6,400 nt of DNA from Spirochaetaceae bacterium. Lineage in GTDB: Bacteria; Spirochaetota; Spirochaetia; Treponematales; Breznakiellaceae. Below, piece after piece: positions 1-5,204 of the stretch. Each line of letters starts with the position of its first letter. Within the stretch, counting starts at the first letter, position 1. Made by a program: the position numbers and the translations under genes. Location of the stretch: the NCBI GenBank assembly GCA_031265015.1, contig JAISDG010000041.1, positions 1 through 6,400 of the forward strand. The letters run 5' to 3'. A model generated the notes under the pieces. That model was not told the DNA's origin. It searched no databases and saw only the letters and a list, made by a program, of their open reading frames with translations.

Positions 1-28
1 AAACGATTACCCACAGTGCTCTTTTCAT
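1..28 (-). CDS. 5' end of a divergent gene, probable secreted or membrane protein (partial)
   Basis: Read on the minus strand, an ATG at 28-26 opens a frame MKRALWVIV that runs off the left edge. It is preceded at 5 bases by a perfect AGGAGG (39-34) and farther upstream by a good promoter, so the start is well supported despite only nine visible codons. The N-terminus has two basic residues followed by a hydrophobic run, which looks like the beginning of a signal peptide or a membrane anchor. Because the gene diverges from an inositol operon and shares operator-like sequences with it, a substrate-binding protein of an inositol or sugar ABC transporter is a reasonable guess. That is inference only; no family motif is visible. 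Confidence 0.6.
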
Positions 29-33
29 ATATT

Positions 34-39
34 CCTCCT
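34..39 (-). promoter_or_regulatory. Ribosome binding site of the divergent gene
   Basis: On the minus strand AGGAGG (within GAGGAGGAAT) lies 5 bases before the ATG at 28-26. It is a full match to the anti-Shine-Dalgarno sequence and is the main reason to accept a gene start at the window edge. Confidence 0.75.
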
Positions 40-70
40 CGTGATTTTGATAATGCCCAAAGGCATTAAA

Positions 71-98
71 TTGCAAACGTTTTCACTCATAGTATAAT
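71..98 (+). promoter_or_regulatory. Possible distal + strand promoter overlapping the divergent promoter
   Basis: On the + strand TTGCAA (71-76) and a perfect TATAAT (93-98) are spaced by 16 bases. The -10 box overlaps the -10 box of the minus-strand promoter, and the operator-like palindrome overlaps the -35 box and spacer. Transcription would begin near 105 and give iolG a leader of over 300 bases with several hairpins. The -35 box is only four of six, and A/T-rich DNA gives chance -10 matches, so this is tentative. Confidence 0.35.
72..85. promoter_or_regulatory. LacI-family type operator, copy 1 (divergent promoter side)
   Basis: TGCAAACGTTTTCA is a near-palindrome centred on CG at 78/79, with six of seven base pairs symmetric. 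A central CpG flanked by AAA/TTT is the typical form of operators bound by LacI/GalR-family repressors, including CcpA-like sites. It sits over the predicted start of the minus-strand transcript, a usual place for repression. Its right part, AAACGTTTTCA, recurs exactly at 370-380 next to the iolG promoter. Known: many iol operons have dedicated repressors. Inferred: a LacI-type regulator controls both directions here. Confidence 0.6.
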
Positions 99-118
99 GC
101 GGTTTTTTATTTTGTCAA
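91..118 (-). promoter_or_regulatory. Sigma-70 type promoter of the divergent gene
   Basis: On the minus strand the -35 box is TTGACA (118-113), a perfect consensus match. The -10 box is TATACT (96-91), five of six, with a 16-base spacer. Transcription would start near base 84, inside the operator-like palindrome at 72-85, leaving a leader of about 55 bases before the ATG at 28. The box quality and the position relative to gene and operator make this the most convincing promoter in the window. Confidence 0.75.
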
Positions 119-144
119 GAGAAAAAACAAAAAATTTATTTTTA

Positions 145-170
145 TGCCGGGAAGGGATTTTAAACCGGCA
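145..170 (+). other. Hairpin TGCCGG...CCGGCA in the intergenic region
   Basis: TGCCGG (145-150) pairs perfectly with CCGGCA (165-170) around a 14-base loop. Its 3' arm (165-168) is also used by the hairpin at 162-185, so the two structures exclude each other. No transcript is proven to cross this region; it matters only if the distal + promoter at 71-98 is active. Confidence 0.35.
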
Positions 171-190
171 GATTTAAACCGGTTTTTTTT
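162..190 (+). terminator. Terminator-like hairpin with T tract upstream of iolG
   Basis: AAACCGG (162-168) pairs with CCGGTTT (179-185) around a 10-base loop. The 3' arm runs into eight consecutive T (183-190). The shape is that of a Rho-independent terminator on the + strand, though the stem is short, with only four G:C pairs. No + strand gene ends to the left because the neighbour there is divergent. If real, it would therefore stop transcripts from the distal + promoter, acting as an attenuator or insulator rather than as an end-of-operon terminator. Confidence 0.35.
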
Positions 191-211
191 AGGAGATCGT
201 TAATTCTTTAC

Positions 212-233
212 CATACAAAGACTTAGCTGTATG
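212..233. repeat. Short inverted repeat CATACA...TGTATG
   Basis: CATACA (212-217) and TGTATG (228-233) are perfect inverted copies separated by 10 bases, so the centres of the arms lie about one and a half helical turns apart. It could be a weak hairpin or a dimeric regulator site. The arms are short and A/T-rich, so chance is possible. Confidence 0.25.
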
Positions 234-241
234 TTATTTCC

Positions 242-267
242 CCCGGTACGGCGTTTTTTAAACCGGG
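242..267. repeat. Hairpin CCCGGT...ACCGGG
   Basis: CCCGGT (242-247) pairs with ACCGGG (262-267) around a 14-base loop containing a T6 run. The same two hexamers in reversed order form the tight hairpin at 385-400 next to the iolG start. Between 190 and 326 nothing else was found: there is no gene with a ribosome binding site. Confidence 0.3.
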
Positions 268-326
268 AGGTTAAAAAAATCCGTTTTATGCTTAAAATTT
301 CCGCCTTAAAATAATGGGAAAAAGCC

Positions 327-355
327 TTTACAAAAACTTCTCTCCGGGTTAGTAT
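327..355 (+). promoter_or_regulatory. Proximal promoter of the iol operon
   Basis: TTTACA (327-332, five of six to the -35 consensus) and TAGTAT (350-355, four of six to the -10 consensus) are separated by exactly 17 bases. Transcription would start near 362, about 60 bases before the iolG ATG and just before or within the operator at 367-380. This mirrors the layout of the divergent promoter, which raises confidence above what the -10 box alone would give. Confidence 0.6.
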
Positions 356-366
356 TGTTAACGCGC

Positions 367-380
367 TAAAAACGTTTTCA
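367..380. promoter_or_regulatory. LacI-family type operator, copy 2 (iolG promoter side)
   Basis: TAAAAACGTTTTCA is a near-palindrome centred on CG at 373/374, with AAAACGTTTT fully symmetric. It shares AAACGTTTTCA exactly with copy 1 at 75-85. It lies 11 bases downstream of the proposed -10 box, at the transcription start, so a bound repressor would block initiation or early elongation. The two centres are 295 bases apart, close to a whole number of helical turns, which would allow looping. The looping idea is inference. Confidence 0.65.
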
Positions 381-384
381 ATTT

Positions 385-400
385 ACCGGGAATACCCGGT
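385..400 (+). other. Stable hairpin in the iolG 5' leader
   Basis: ACCGGG (385-390) and CCCGGT (395-400) are perfect inverted copies with a four-base AATA loop, five of six pairs being G:C. The stem ends 10 bases before the Shine-Dalgarno site of iolG, so it would be in the mRNA leader from the proximal promoter. Likely roles are 5' end stability or keeping the ribosome site open. It has no following T tract, so it is not a terminator. It could also be a DNA site for a dimeric regulator. Confidence 0.5.
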
Positions 401-410
401 TGGAATATTA

Positions 411-418
411 AGGGGGAA
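411..418 (+). promoter_or_regulatory. Ribosome binding site of iolG
   Basis: AGGGGGAA lies 5 bases before the ATG at 424. It is a G-rich variant of the consensus and supports this start; no better start is seen upstream in the frame. Confidence 0.65.
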
Positions 419-423
419 GCATT

Positions 424-1449
424 ATGGACCAGCTTAAAATAGGCATTATCGGAGCGGGGCGGATTGGAAAAATCCACGCCGAAAATATCGCCCGTTTTAT
501 ACCCCGGGCAAAGCTTGAGGGAATCGCGGACATCAACCTCCAGGCGGAACAGGAAGCCTGGGCAAAGAACCTGGGCGCCCGGATTGTTTCCAGGGATCCG
601 CAGGACATATTAAAGGATCCTTCCATAGAAGCGGTCATTATCTGCAGTTCTACCGATACCCACGCGGATTTTGTTATTGCCGCGGCGGCGGCAAAGAAAC
701 AGATTTTTTGTGAAAAGCCCATTGATTTAAGCGTTCCCAAGGTTAAACGGGCCCTGGAAGCGGCCGGAAAGGCGGGGGTTAAACTGCAAATCGGTTTTAA
801 CCGCCGGTTCGATCACAACTTCGCCCGGATCAGGCAGTATACCCTGGCGGGGGATATCGGCCAGGTACAGATAATCAAGATTACATCCCGGGATCCCGAA
901 CCCCCGCCGCCGGCCTATGTGGCGGTTTCCGGGGGCATTTTTATTGACATGATGATCCATGACTTTGACATGGCCCGTTTCCAGGCGGGGAGCGGCATTA
1001 CCGAGGTCTATGCCGCCGGGGCGGTGCTGGTGGACCCGGAAATCGGCAAGGCCGGGGATGTGGATACCGCCCTGGTAACCCTGCGTTTTGCCAACGGCGC
1101 CGTCGGCGTTATCGACAATTCCCGGAAGGCGGTCTACGGCTACGATCAGCGGGTCGAGGTGTTCGGTTCCGGGGGCGCTGCCCGGGCGGAAAACGATACC
1201 GCCAATACGGTAACCCTGGCAAACGAAAAAGGCGTTACCGGGGAAAAGCCCCTGTACTTCTTCCTCCAGCGCTATACCCAGGCTTTTATCGACGAAATGG
1301 TTTCCTTTATCGACGCGGTAAAAAACGGCAAGCCCGTAGCGGTTACCGGGGAGGACGGCCTTGAAGATATGTACGCGGCCCTGGCGGCGGGCAAATCCCT
1401 GAAGGAAAAACGGCCCGTGAGCCTCGAAGAGATCCGCAAGGAGTACTAG
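424..1449 (+). CDS. iolG: myo-inositol 2-dehydrogenase
   Basis: This protein of 341 residues is an NAD-dependent dehydrogenase of the Gfo/Idh/MocA family. It should oxidise myo-inositol to scyllo-inosose in the cytoplasm, the first step of inositol catabolism. The N-terminal Rossmann domain shows GAGRIG at residues 10-15 after a short beta strand. The family signature EKP is at 97-99. Lys98, Asp175 and His179 (in DMMIH) match the Lys/Asp/His catalytic set of inositol dehydrogenases in identity and spacing. The C-terminal half is the usual substrate-binding and oligomerisation domain. Length is normal for IolG. Sequence alone cannot fully separate it from scyllo-inositol or other sugar dehydrogenases of the same family, but the following iolB, iolD and iolE make the myo-inositol role very likely. 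It is the first gene of the operon, and its stop codon directly abuts the iolB start. Confidence 0.92.
   Translation: MDQLKIGIIGAGRIGKIHAENIARFIPRAKLEGIADINLQAEQEAWAKNLGARIVSRDPQDILKDPSIEAVIICSSTDTHADFVIAAAAAKKQIFCEKPIDLSVPKVKRALEAAGKAGVKLQIGFNRRFDHNFARIRQYTLAGDIGQVQIIKITSRDPEPPPPAYVAVSGGIFIDMMIHDFDMARFQAGSGITEVYAAGAVLVDPEIGKAGDVDTALVTLRFANGAVGVIDNSRKAVYGYDQRVEVFGSGGAARAENDTANTVTLANEKGVTGEKPLYFFLQRYTQAFIDEMVSFIDAVKNGKPVAVTGEDGLEDMYAALAAGKSLKEKRPVSLEEIRKEY
1438..1443 (+). promoter_or_regulatory. Ribosome binding site of iolB inside iolG
   Basis: AAGGAG in the last codons of iolG lies 6 bases before the iolB ATG at 1450. The stop of iolG and the start of iolB read TAGATG with no gap, which suggests translational coupling. 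Confidence 0.7.
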
Positions 1450-2277
1450 ATGCAGATACCCCATAAGCCGCCCTTTGCCCGGGGCTATACTCCCCTGGTT
1501 CCCCGGAGCGGGGTTACGGCGGACATGCTGATGGATTTTGGAGTCCTGACCCTGCTGCCCGGCGACGGCTGGGAACAGTCAAGCCGGACCGATGAACAGT
1601 GCTGGCTTTTGGCCCGGGGAAGCGCCCGGATCAGCTGGCATGTAAACAACGCCGGTCCGGGGCCCGAAGGCGCGGAAATTTTCCGGACGGATCTGTTCGA
1701 TCATTCCCCCTGGTGCCTTTCGGTCCCCCGGGAATCAAGGGTTGCCGTTACCGCCGGTAAAGACGGGGCGGAATTTTTCTATACCGCCACGGATAACCCC
1801 AAAACCTTTGGGGCAAAACTCTATACCCCCGAAGACTGCCGCAGCGAATTCCGGGGCCGGGGGACCATGAGGGAAACTTCCACCCGGATCGTCAGGACCT
1901 GCTTTGACGATACCGGCCGGAGCGAATCGAACCTTGTGATAGGCGAGGTAATCGGCGTACCGGGAAAATGGTCCAGCTATCCGCCCCACCACCACCCCCA
2001 GCCGGAAATTTACCATTACCGGTTTAAGCCGGAGCAGGGTTTCGGCCTTACCGCCATCGGGGATACTCCCTACATTATCCGGGACCGGGATACGATCCTG
2101 ATTCGGGAAGGGGAGGTCCATCCCCAGGTAACGGCCCCGGGCTATGCCATGTGGTATTTGTGGGTGATCCGGCATATCGACGGCGCCCATTACGGGCCGG
2201 CCACCGGGACCCCAATCTTTGTCGAAGACCACAAATGGGTGACGGGGGACGAAAGCAAGATCTGGCAGCCAAGGTAA
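1450..2277 (+). CDS. iolB: 5-deoxy-glucuronate isomerase
   Basis: The 275-residue product belongs to the IolB/KduI bicupin family and should convert 5-deoxy-D-glucuronate to 2-deoxy-5-keto-D-gluconate, the step after IolD. Length agrees with the family (about 270). The metal site of the C-terminal cupin is visible: PPHHHPQPEIYHYRF at 178-192 gives the HxHx3E pattern with His180, His182 and Glu186, and His224 (in GEVHPQ) supplies the later histidine ligand. The segment EQGFGLTAIGD after it is also typical. Loop length between the histidines and the glutamate looks shorter than I recall for Bacillus-type IolB, so it may be a divergent branch. The start is fixed by AAGGAG six bases upstream. The 63-base gap to iolD holds only the next ribosome site. 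Confidence 0.9.
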   Translation: MQIPHKPPFARGYTPLVPRSGVTADMLMDFGVLTLLPGDGWEQSSRTDEQCWLLARGSARISWHVNNAGPGPEGAEIFRTDLFDHSPWCLSVPRESRVAVTAGKDGAEFFYTATDNPKTFGAKLYTPEDCRSEFRGRGTMRETSTRIVRTCFDDTGRSESNLVIGEVIGVPGKWSSYPPHHHPQPEIYHYRFKPEQGFGLTAIGDTPYIIRDRDTILIREGEVHPQVTAPGYAMWYLWVIRHIDGAHYGPATGTPIFVEDHKWVTGDESKIWQPR

Positions 2278-2325
2278 AACCGAAAAGCCGGACCCCGTGA
2301 ACATTATGTACGAGCGTTATATATT

Positions 2326-2331
2326 GAGGAG
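2326..2331 (+). promoter_or_regulatory. Ribosome binding site of iolD
   Basis: GAGGAG lies 9 bases before the ATG at 2341. It supports this start over the later in-frame ATG at codon 8. Confidence 0.7.
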
Positions 2332-2340
2332 CAAAACAAG

Positions 2341-4215
2341 ATGAAGACAGTACGACTGACTATGGCCCAGGCTGCGCTGCGTTTCCTGGACAGCCAGTAT
2401 GTGGAATATGACGGAAAAGAAATCAAATTTGTCGAAGGGGTTTTCGGCATCTTTGGCCACGGCGTGGTAGTGGGTTTGGGAGAAGCCCTGGCGGCGGGGA
2501 ACACCTCCCTGCGGTTTTACCAGGCAAAGAACGAACAGGGCGCCGGCCATGCCGCGGTAGGTTTTGCCAAGCAAAACAACCGTCTTAAAATAATGGCGGT
2601 CTGTTCGTCCATCGGTCCCGGAGCCCTGAATATGGTGAACGCCGCCGCTACCGCCACGGCAAATCATATCCCCGCCCTGTTCCTGCCTTCCGATGCGTTT
2701 GCCTGCCGTCAGCCGGATCCGGTGCTGCAGCAGATTGAGATACCCGTGGACTATACCAATACCGCCAGCGATTCTTTTCGGGCAGTCAGCCGCTATTGGG
2801 ACCGGGTGCACCGGCCGGAACAGCTGATGACCGCCTTTATCAACGCTTTCCGGGTGCTCACCGACCCTGCCGAAACCGGCGCGGTAACGGTGAGCCTGCC
2901 CCAGGATGTCCAGGGAGAGGCCTATGAGTACCCGGAAGAATTTTTGGCAAAGCGGGTTCACCACATTGAGCGGCGGATTCCCACCGGGGGCCAAATCGAC
3001 CGTGCCGCGGCGATGCTTCGGGCGGCGAAAAAACCCCTGGTGATCTGCGGCGGCGGGGTGCGGTACTCCTGCGCCGGAAAGGCGCTGGAAGGGTTCTGCC
3101 AAAATTTCCACATCCCCTTCGGTGAAACCCAGGGGGGAAAGGGTACGGTGCTGTGGGACAATCCCTATAACCTTTCGGGGATCGGCAATACCGGGAGCCT
3201 GGCGGCTAACAAGCTTGCCAAGGAAGCGGACCTGATCATCGGCGTGGGTACCAGGCTGGGGGATTTTACGACCTGCTCCAAATGGCTTTTCCAGAATCCG
3301 GACTGCTCAATCCTGGGAATTAATGCGGCCTCCTTTGACGCCTATAAGATGAACGCCGAGCCCATCATTGCCGATGCCAAACTTACCCTGGAAGCCCTGA
3401 CCCGGGCCGTATCGGGGTACAAGTCCCAATGGGGGGACAGGATCAGGGCGGTAAAAGACGAGTGGAACGCCGAAGTGGACCGGCTCTACGGCGAAGACGC
3501 TCCGCCGGCGGCGGACGGGAGTCCCCTGCTTTCCCAGGCAAGGGTGTTAGGTGAACTTAACGACAGGCTGCTTCCCAAAGACACAATTGTGGTTTCCGGT
3601 TCCGGCTCCATTCCCTCGGATATGCAGCGGGTCTGGCGGGTCAGGACGGCGGATACCTATCATATGGAATATGCCTTTTCCTGCATGGGCTACGAAGTGG
3701 CCGCCGCCCTGGGGACAAAAATAGCCTTTCCGGACAGGGAAGTCGCAGCGATCGTCGGCGACGGGGCCTACACGATGCTCCACTCGGAACTTTTGACGGC
3801 GGTTCAGGAAGGAAAAAAGATCATCGTCGTGGTTTTGGACAACGCGGGCTTTCATTGTATCGATAACCTCCAGGGCAGCCAGGGGATCGATCACTTTGGC
3901 AATGAATGGAAGTCCCGGGACAAGGCGGGGCGCCTGGCGGGAGCTTCGGTTCAGGTGGATTACGCCAAAAACGGCGAAAGCTGGGGCGCGCTGGGCCTGC
4001 GGGCCAGGACCCCGGAAGAGCTGGCCGCCGCCGTCAGGGAAGCTTTGGCCTCCGCCGGACCGGTGGTTATTGATGTAAAAACCAGCGCCAAAACTATGAC
4101 CGGGGGTTATGAAAATTGGTGGCGGGTCGGGACCGCCCAGGTTTCCGTTAATCCCGAAGTGGAAAAAGCCGCCAAAGCCATGGCCGCGGAAGCCGCCAGG
4201 GCCCGGCAATTTTAA
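2341..4215 (+). CDS. iolD: 3D-(3,5/4)-trihydroxycyclohexane-1,2-dione hydrolase
   Basis: This 624-residue enzyme is a thiamine diphosphate (ThDP) dependent protein related to acetolactate synthase. It hydrolyses the C-C bond of the cyclic diketone made by IolE, giving 5-deoxy-glucuronate. The N-terminal pyrimidine-binding domain has GIFGHG at 36-41, the NEQG motif with the probable catalytic Glu65, and SSIGPGALNMV at 89-99. The RQPDPVLQQ segment at 123-131 is characteristic of IolD. The central domain carries KPLVICGGGVRYS (231-243) and GVGTRLGDFTT (301-311). The C-terminal diphosphate-binding domain has GDG at 473-475 and the metal-binding Asp500-Asn501, about 28 residues later, as in the ThDP motif. 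It is slightly shorter than the usual 635-645. No frameshift or missing key residue is seen. The stop is 16 bases before iolE. Confidence 0.95.
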   Translation: MKTVRLTMAQAALRFLDSQYVEYDGKEIKFVEGVFGIFGHGVVVGLGEALAAGNTSLRFYQAKNEQGAGHAAVGFAKQNNRLKIMAVCSSIGPGALNMVNAAATATANHIPALFLPSDAFACRQPDPVLQQIEIPVDYTNTASDSFRAVSRYWDRVHRPEQLMTAFINAFRVLTDPAETGAVTVSLPQDVQGEAYEYPEEFLAKRVHHIERRIPTGGQIDRAAAMLRAAKKPLVICGGGVRYSCAGKALEGFCQNFHIPFGETQGGKGTVLWDNPYNLSGIGNTGSLAANKLAKEADLIIGVGTRLGDFTTCSKWLFQNPDCSILGINAASFDAYKMNAEPIIADAKLTLEALTRAVSGYKSQWGDRIRAVKDEWNAEVDRLYGEDAPPAADGSPLLSQARVLGELNDRLLPKDTIVVSGSGSIPSDMQRVWRVRTADTYHMEYAFSCMGYEVAAALGTKIAFPDREVAAIVGDGAYTMLHSELLTAVQEGKKIIVVVLDNAGFHCIDNLQGSQGIDHFGNEWKSRDKAGRLAGASVQVDYAKNGESWGALGLRARTPEELAAAVREALASAGPVVIDVKTSAKTMTGGYENWWRVGTAQVSVNPEVEKAAKAMAAEAARARQF

Positions 4216-4219
4216 TTTG

Positions 4220-4225
4220 AAGGAG
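4220..4225 (+). promoter_or_regulatory. Ribosome binding site that fixes the iolE start
   Basis: AAGGAG lies 6 bases before the ATG at 4232. The open frame continues upstream to an ATG at 4109 inside iolD, but that longer start has no ribosome site and would add a proline-rich out-of-frame reading of iolD. The start at 4232 is therefore preferred. Confidence 0.8.
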
Positions 4226-4231
4226 AACTGT

Positions 4232-5167
4232 ATGGCAGTACCGAAAACAGCGCCGAAAAAAACAGCCAAACCGGCGGCAAAGTCCGCCGGAATCCGGCTG
4301 GCCATTGCACCTATCGGATGGACCAACGATGATCTTCCCGAGCTGGGGGGGGAAATTCCCTTTGAGCAGTGTGTCAGCGAGATGGCCCTGGCGGGTTTTG
4401 AAGGAAGCGAAGTGGGGAACAAATATCCCAAAGATCCCAGGATCCTCAACAAGGCCCTGGAGCTCCGGGGATTGACGATCTGCAACGCGTGGTTCAGTTC
4501 GTTTCTTACCACCAAGCCCTACAGGGAAGTGGAAAAGGAATTTATCAAACACCGGGATTTTCTCTATGCCGTGGGAGCCAGGGTTATCGGCGCCGCGGAA
4601 CAGGGCCACTCGATCCAGGGACAGCCAAAGCCGGTGTTTGCCGCGAAACCCGAATTCAGCGGCGAGGAATGGGACAGGCTCTGCGAAGGCCTGAACAAGC
4701 TGGGAAAGAAAGCCGCGGACAAGGGGATGAAGCTTACCTACCATCACCACATGGGAACCGGGGTCCAGAGCGCCGCGGAAATCGACAGGCTGATGGAAAA
4801 CACCGATCCCGCCCTGCTGGGACTTTTATACGACACGGGGCACCTGGTATTTGCCGGGGAAGATCATCTGGCGGTGCTTGACAAGTGGGGAAAACGCATA
4901 GGCCACGTACACCTTAAGGACATGAGACCCGCCGTCAGAAAAAAGGCGGTCAGGGAAAACTGGTCTTTCCTCCAAGCGGTTAAGGCCGGCGTTTTTACCG
5001 TTCCCGGCGACGGCTGTGTGGACTTTGCGCCGGTCTTTGCGGCCCTTAAAAAGGCAAAGTACTCCGGCTGGATGGTCGTTGAGGCGGAACAGGATCCGGC
5101 TCTGGCTAATCCCCTGGAATACGCGATTAAGGCCCGCTCGTATATCCGGGAAAAGGCGAAAATATAG
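4232..5167 (+). CDS. iolE: Inosose dehydratase with a basic N-terminal extension
   Basis: The product (311 residues) should dehydrate scyllo-inosose to 3D-trihydroxycyclohexane-1,2-dione, using a metal ion in a xylose-isomerase-like TIM barrel. Family motifs appear in order: GWTNDDLPELGGE at 29-41, EVGNKYP at 60-66, AEQGHSIQG at 122-130, YHHHMGT at 170-176, LYDTGH at 199-204, GHVHLKD at 224-230, PGDGCVDF at 258-265 and VVEAEQDP at 282-289. The acidic and histidine residues in the last five are the likely metal and substrate ligands. Typical IolE is about 297 residues and begins a few residues before the IAPIGW strand. Here about 20 residues rich in Lys, Ala and Pro precede it. No ATG, GTG or TTG codon in frame lies between that tail and the core, so the tail is probably translated. 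The gene sits 16 bases after iolD and 37 before the kinase gene. Confidence 0.93.
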   Translation: MAVPKTAPKKTAKPAAKSAGIRLAIAPIGWTNDDLPELGGEIPFEQCVSEMALAGFEGSEVGNKYPKDPRILNKALELRGLTICNAWFSSFLTTKPYREVEKEFIKHRDFLYAVGARVIGAAEQGHSIQGQPKPVFAAKPEFSGEEWDRLCEGLNKLGKKAADKGMKLTYHHHMGTGVQSAAEIDRLMENTDPALLGLLYDTGHLVFAGEDHLAVLDKWGKRIGHVHLKDMRPAVRKKAVRENWSFLQAVKAGVFTVPGDGCVDFAPVFAALKKAKYSGWMVVEAEQDPALANPLEYAIKARSYIREKAKI

Positions 5168-5193
5168 CCCCGGTTTCGCATAACGGGACGCGC

Positions 5194-5200
5194 AGGAGGA
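5194..5200 (+). promoter_or_regulatory. Ribosome binding site of the Pgk-like gene
   Basis: AGGAGGA lies 4 bases before the ATG at 5205, an excellent match at slightly short spacing. No terminator or promoter is evident in the 37-base gap after iolE, so the gene is likely cotranscribed with iol genes. Confidence 0.75.
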
Positions 5201-5204
5201 AAGC

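Larger units (their letters stand above)
159..266. repeat. Three copies of TTTAAACCGG
   Basis: The ten-base word TTTAAACCGG occurs at 159-168, 173-182 and 257-266. The first two start 14 bases apart. The copies form arms of the hairpins at 145-170, 162-185 and 242-267. They may be repeated protein-binding sites or only building blocks of these structures; no known regulator motif is recognised. Confidence 0.4.

Noticed and set aside
291..312. Direct repeat CTTAAAAT, two copies 14 bases apart
   Set aside because: The copies are short, A/T-rich and lack symmetry. The 14-base spacing equals that of the TTTAAACCGG pair, but this is not enough to call a site.
231..314. Possible 27-codon leader peptide in the intergenic region
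   Set aside because: The ATG at 231 has no ribosome binding site, the frame is short enough to arise by chance, and the product has no notable feature.
727..1464. Minus-strand open frame opposite iolG
   Set aside because: Shadow of iolG codon bias; no recognisable domain. The same applies to minus-strand frames at 1735-2304, 2317-3111 and 4826-5702.
4109..4231. Upstream start for iolE at 4109
   Set aside because: It would add 41 residues that are an out-of-frame reading of the iolD end, with no ribosome site. The ATG at 4232 has AAGGAG at proper distance.
3547..4515. Long minus-strand open frame (about 320 codons) across the end of iolD and the start of iolE
   Set aside because: It overlaps two well-supported genes, its translation is rich in Gly, Pro, Phe and Arg without family motifs, and it has no gene context. 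Long antisense frames are expected opposite GC-rich genes with strong third-position bias.
5168..5187. Weak inverted repeat CCCG...CGGG between iolE and the Pgk-like gene
   Set aside because: Only four pairs without a bulge and no T tract; not a credible terminator.
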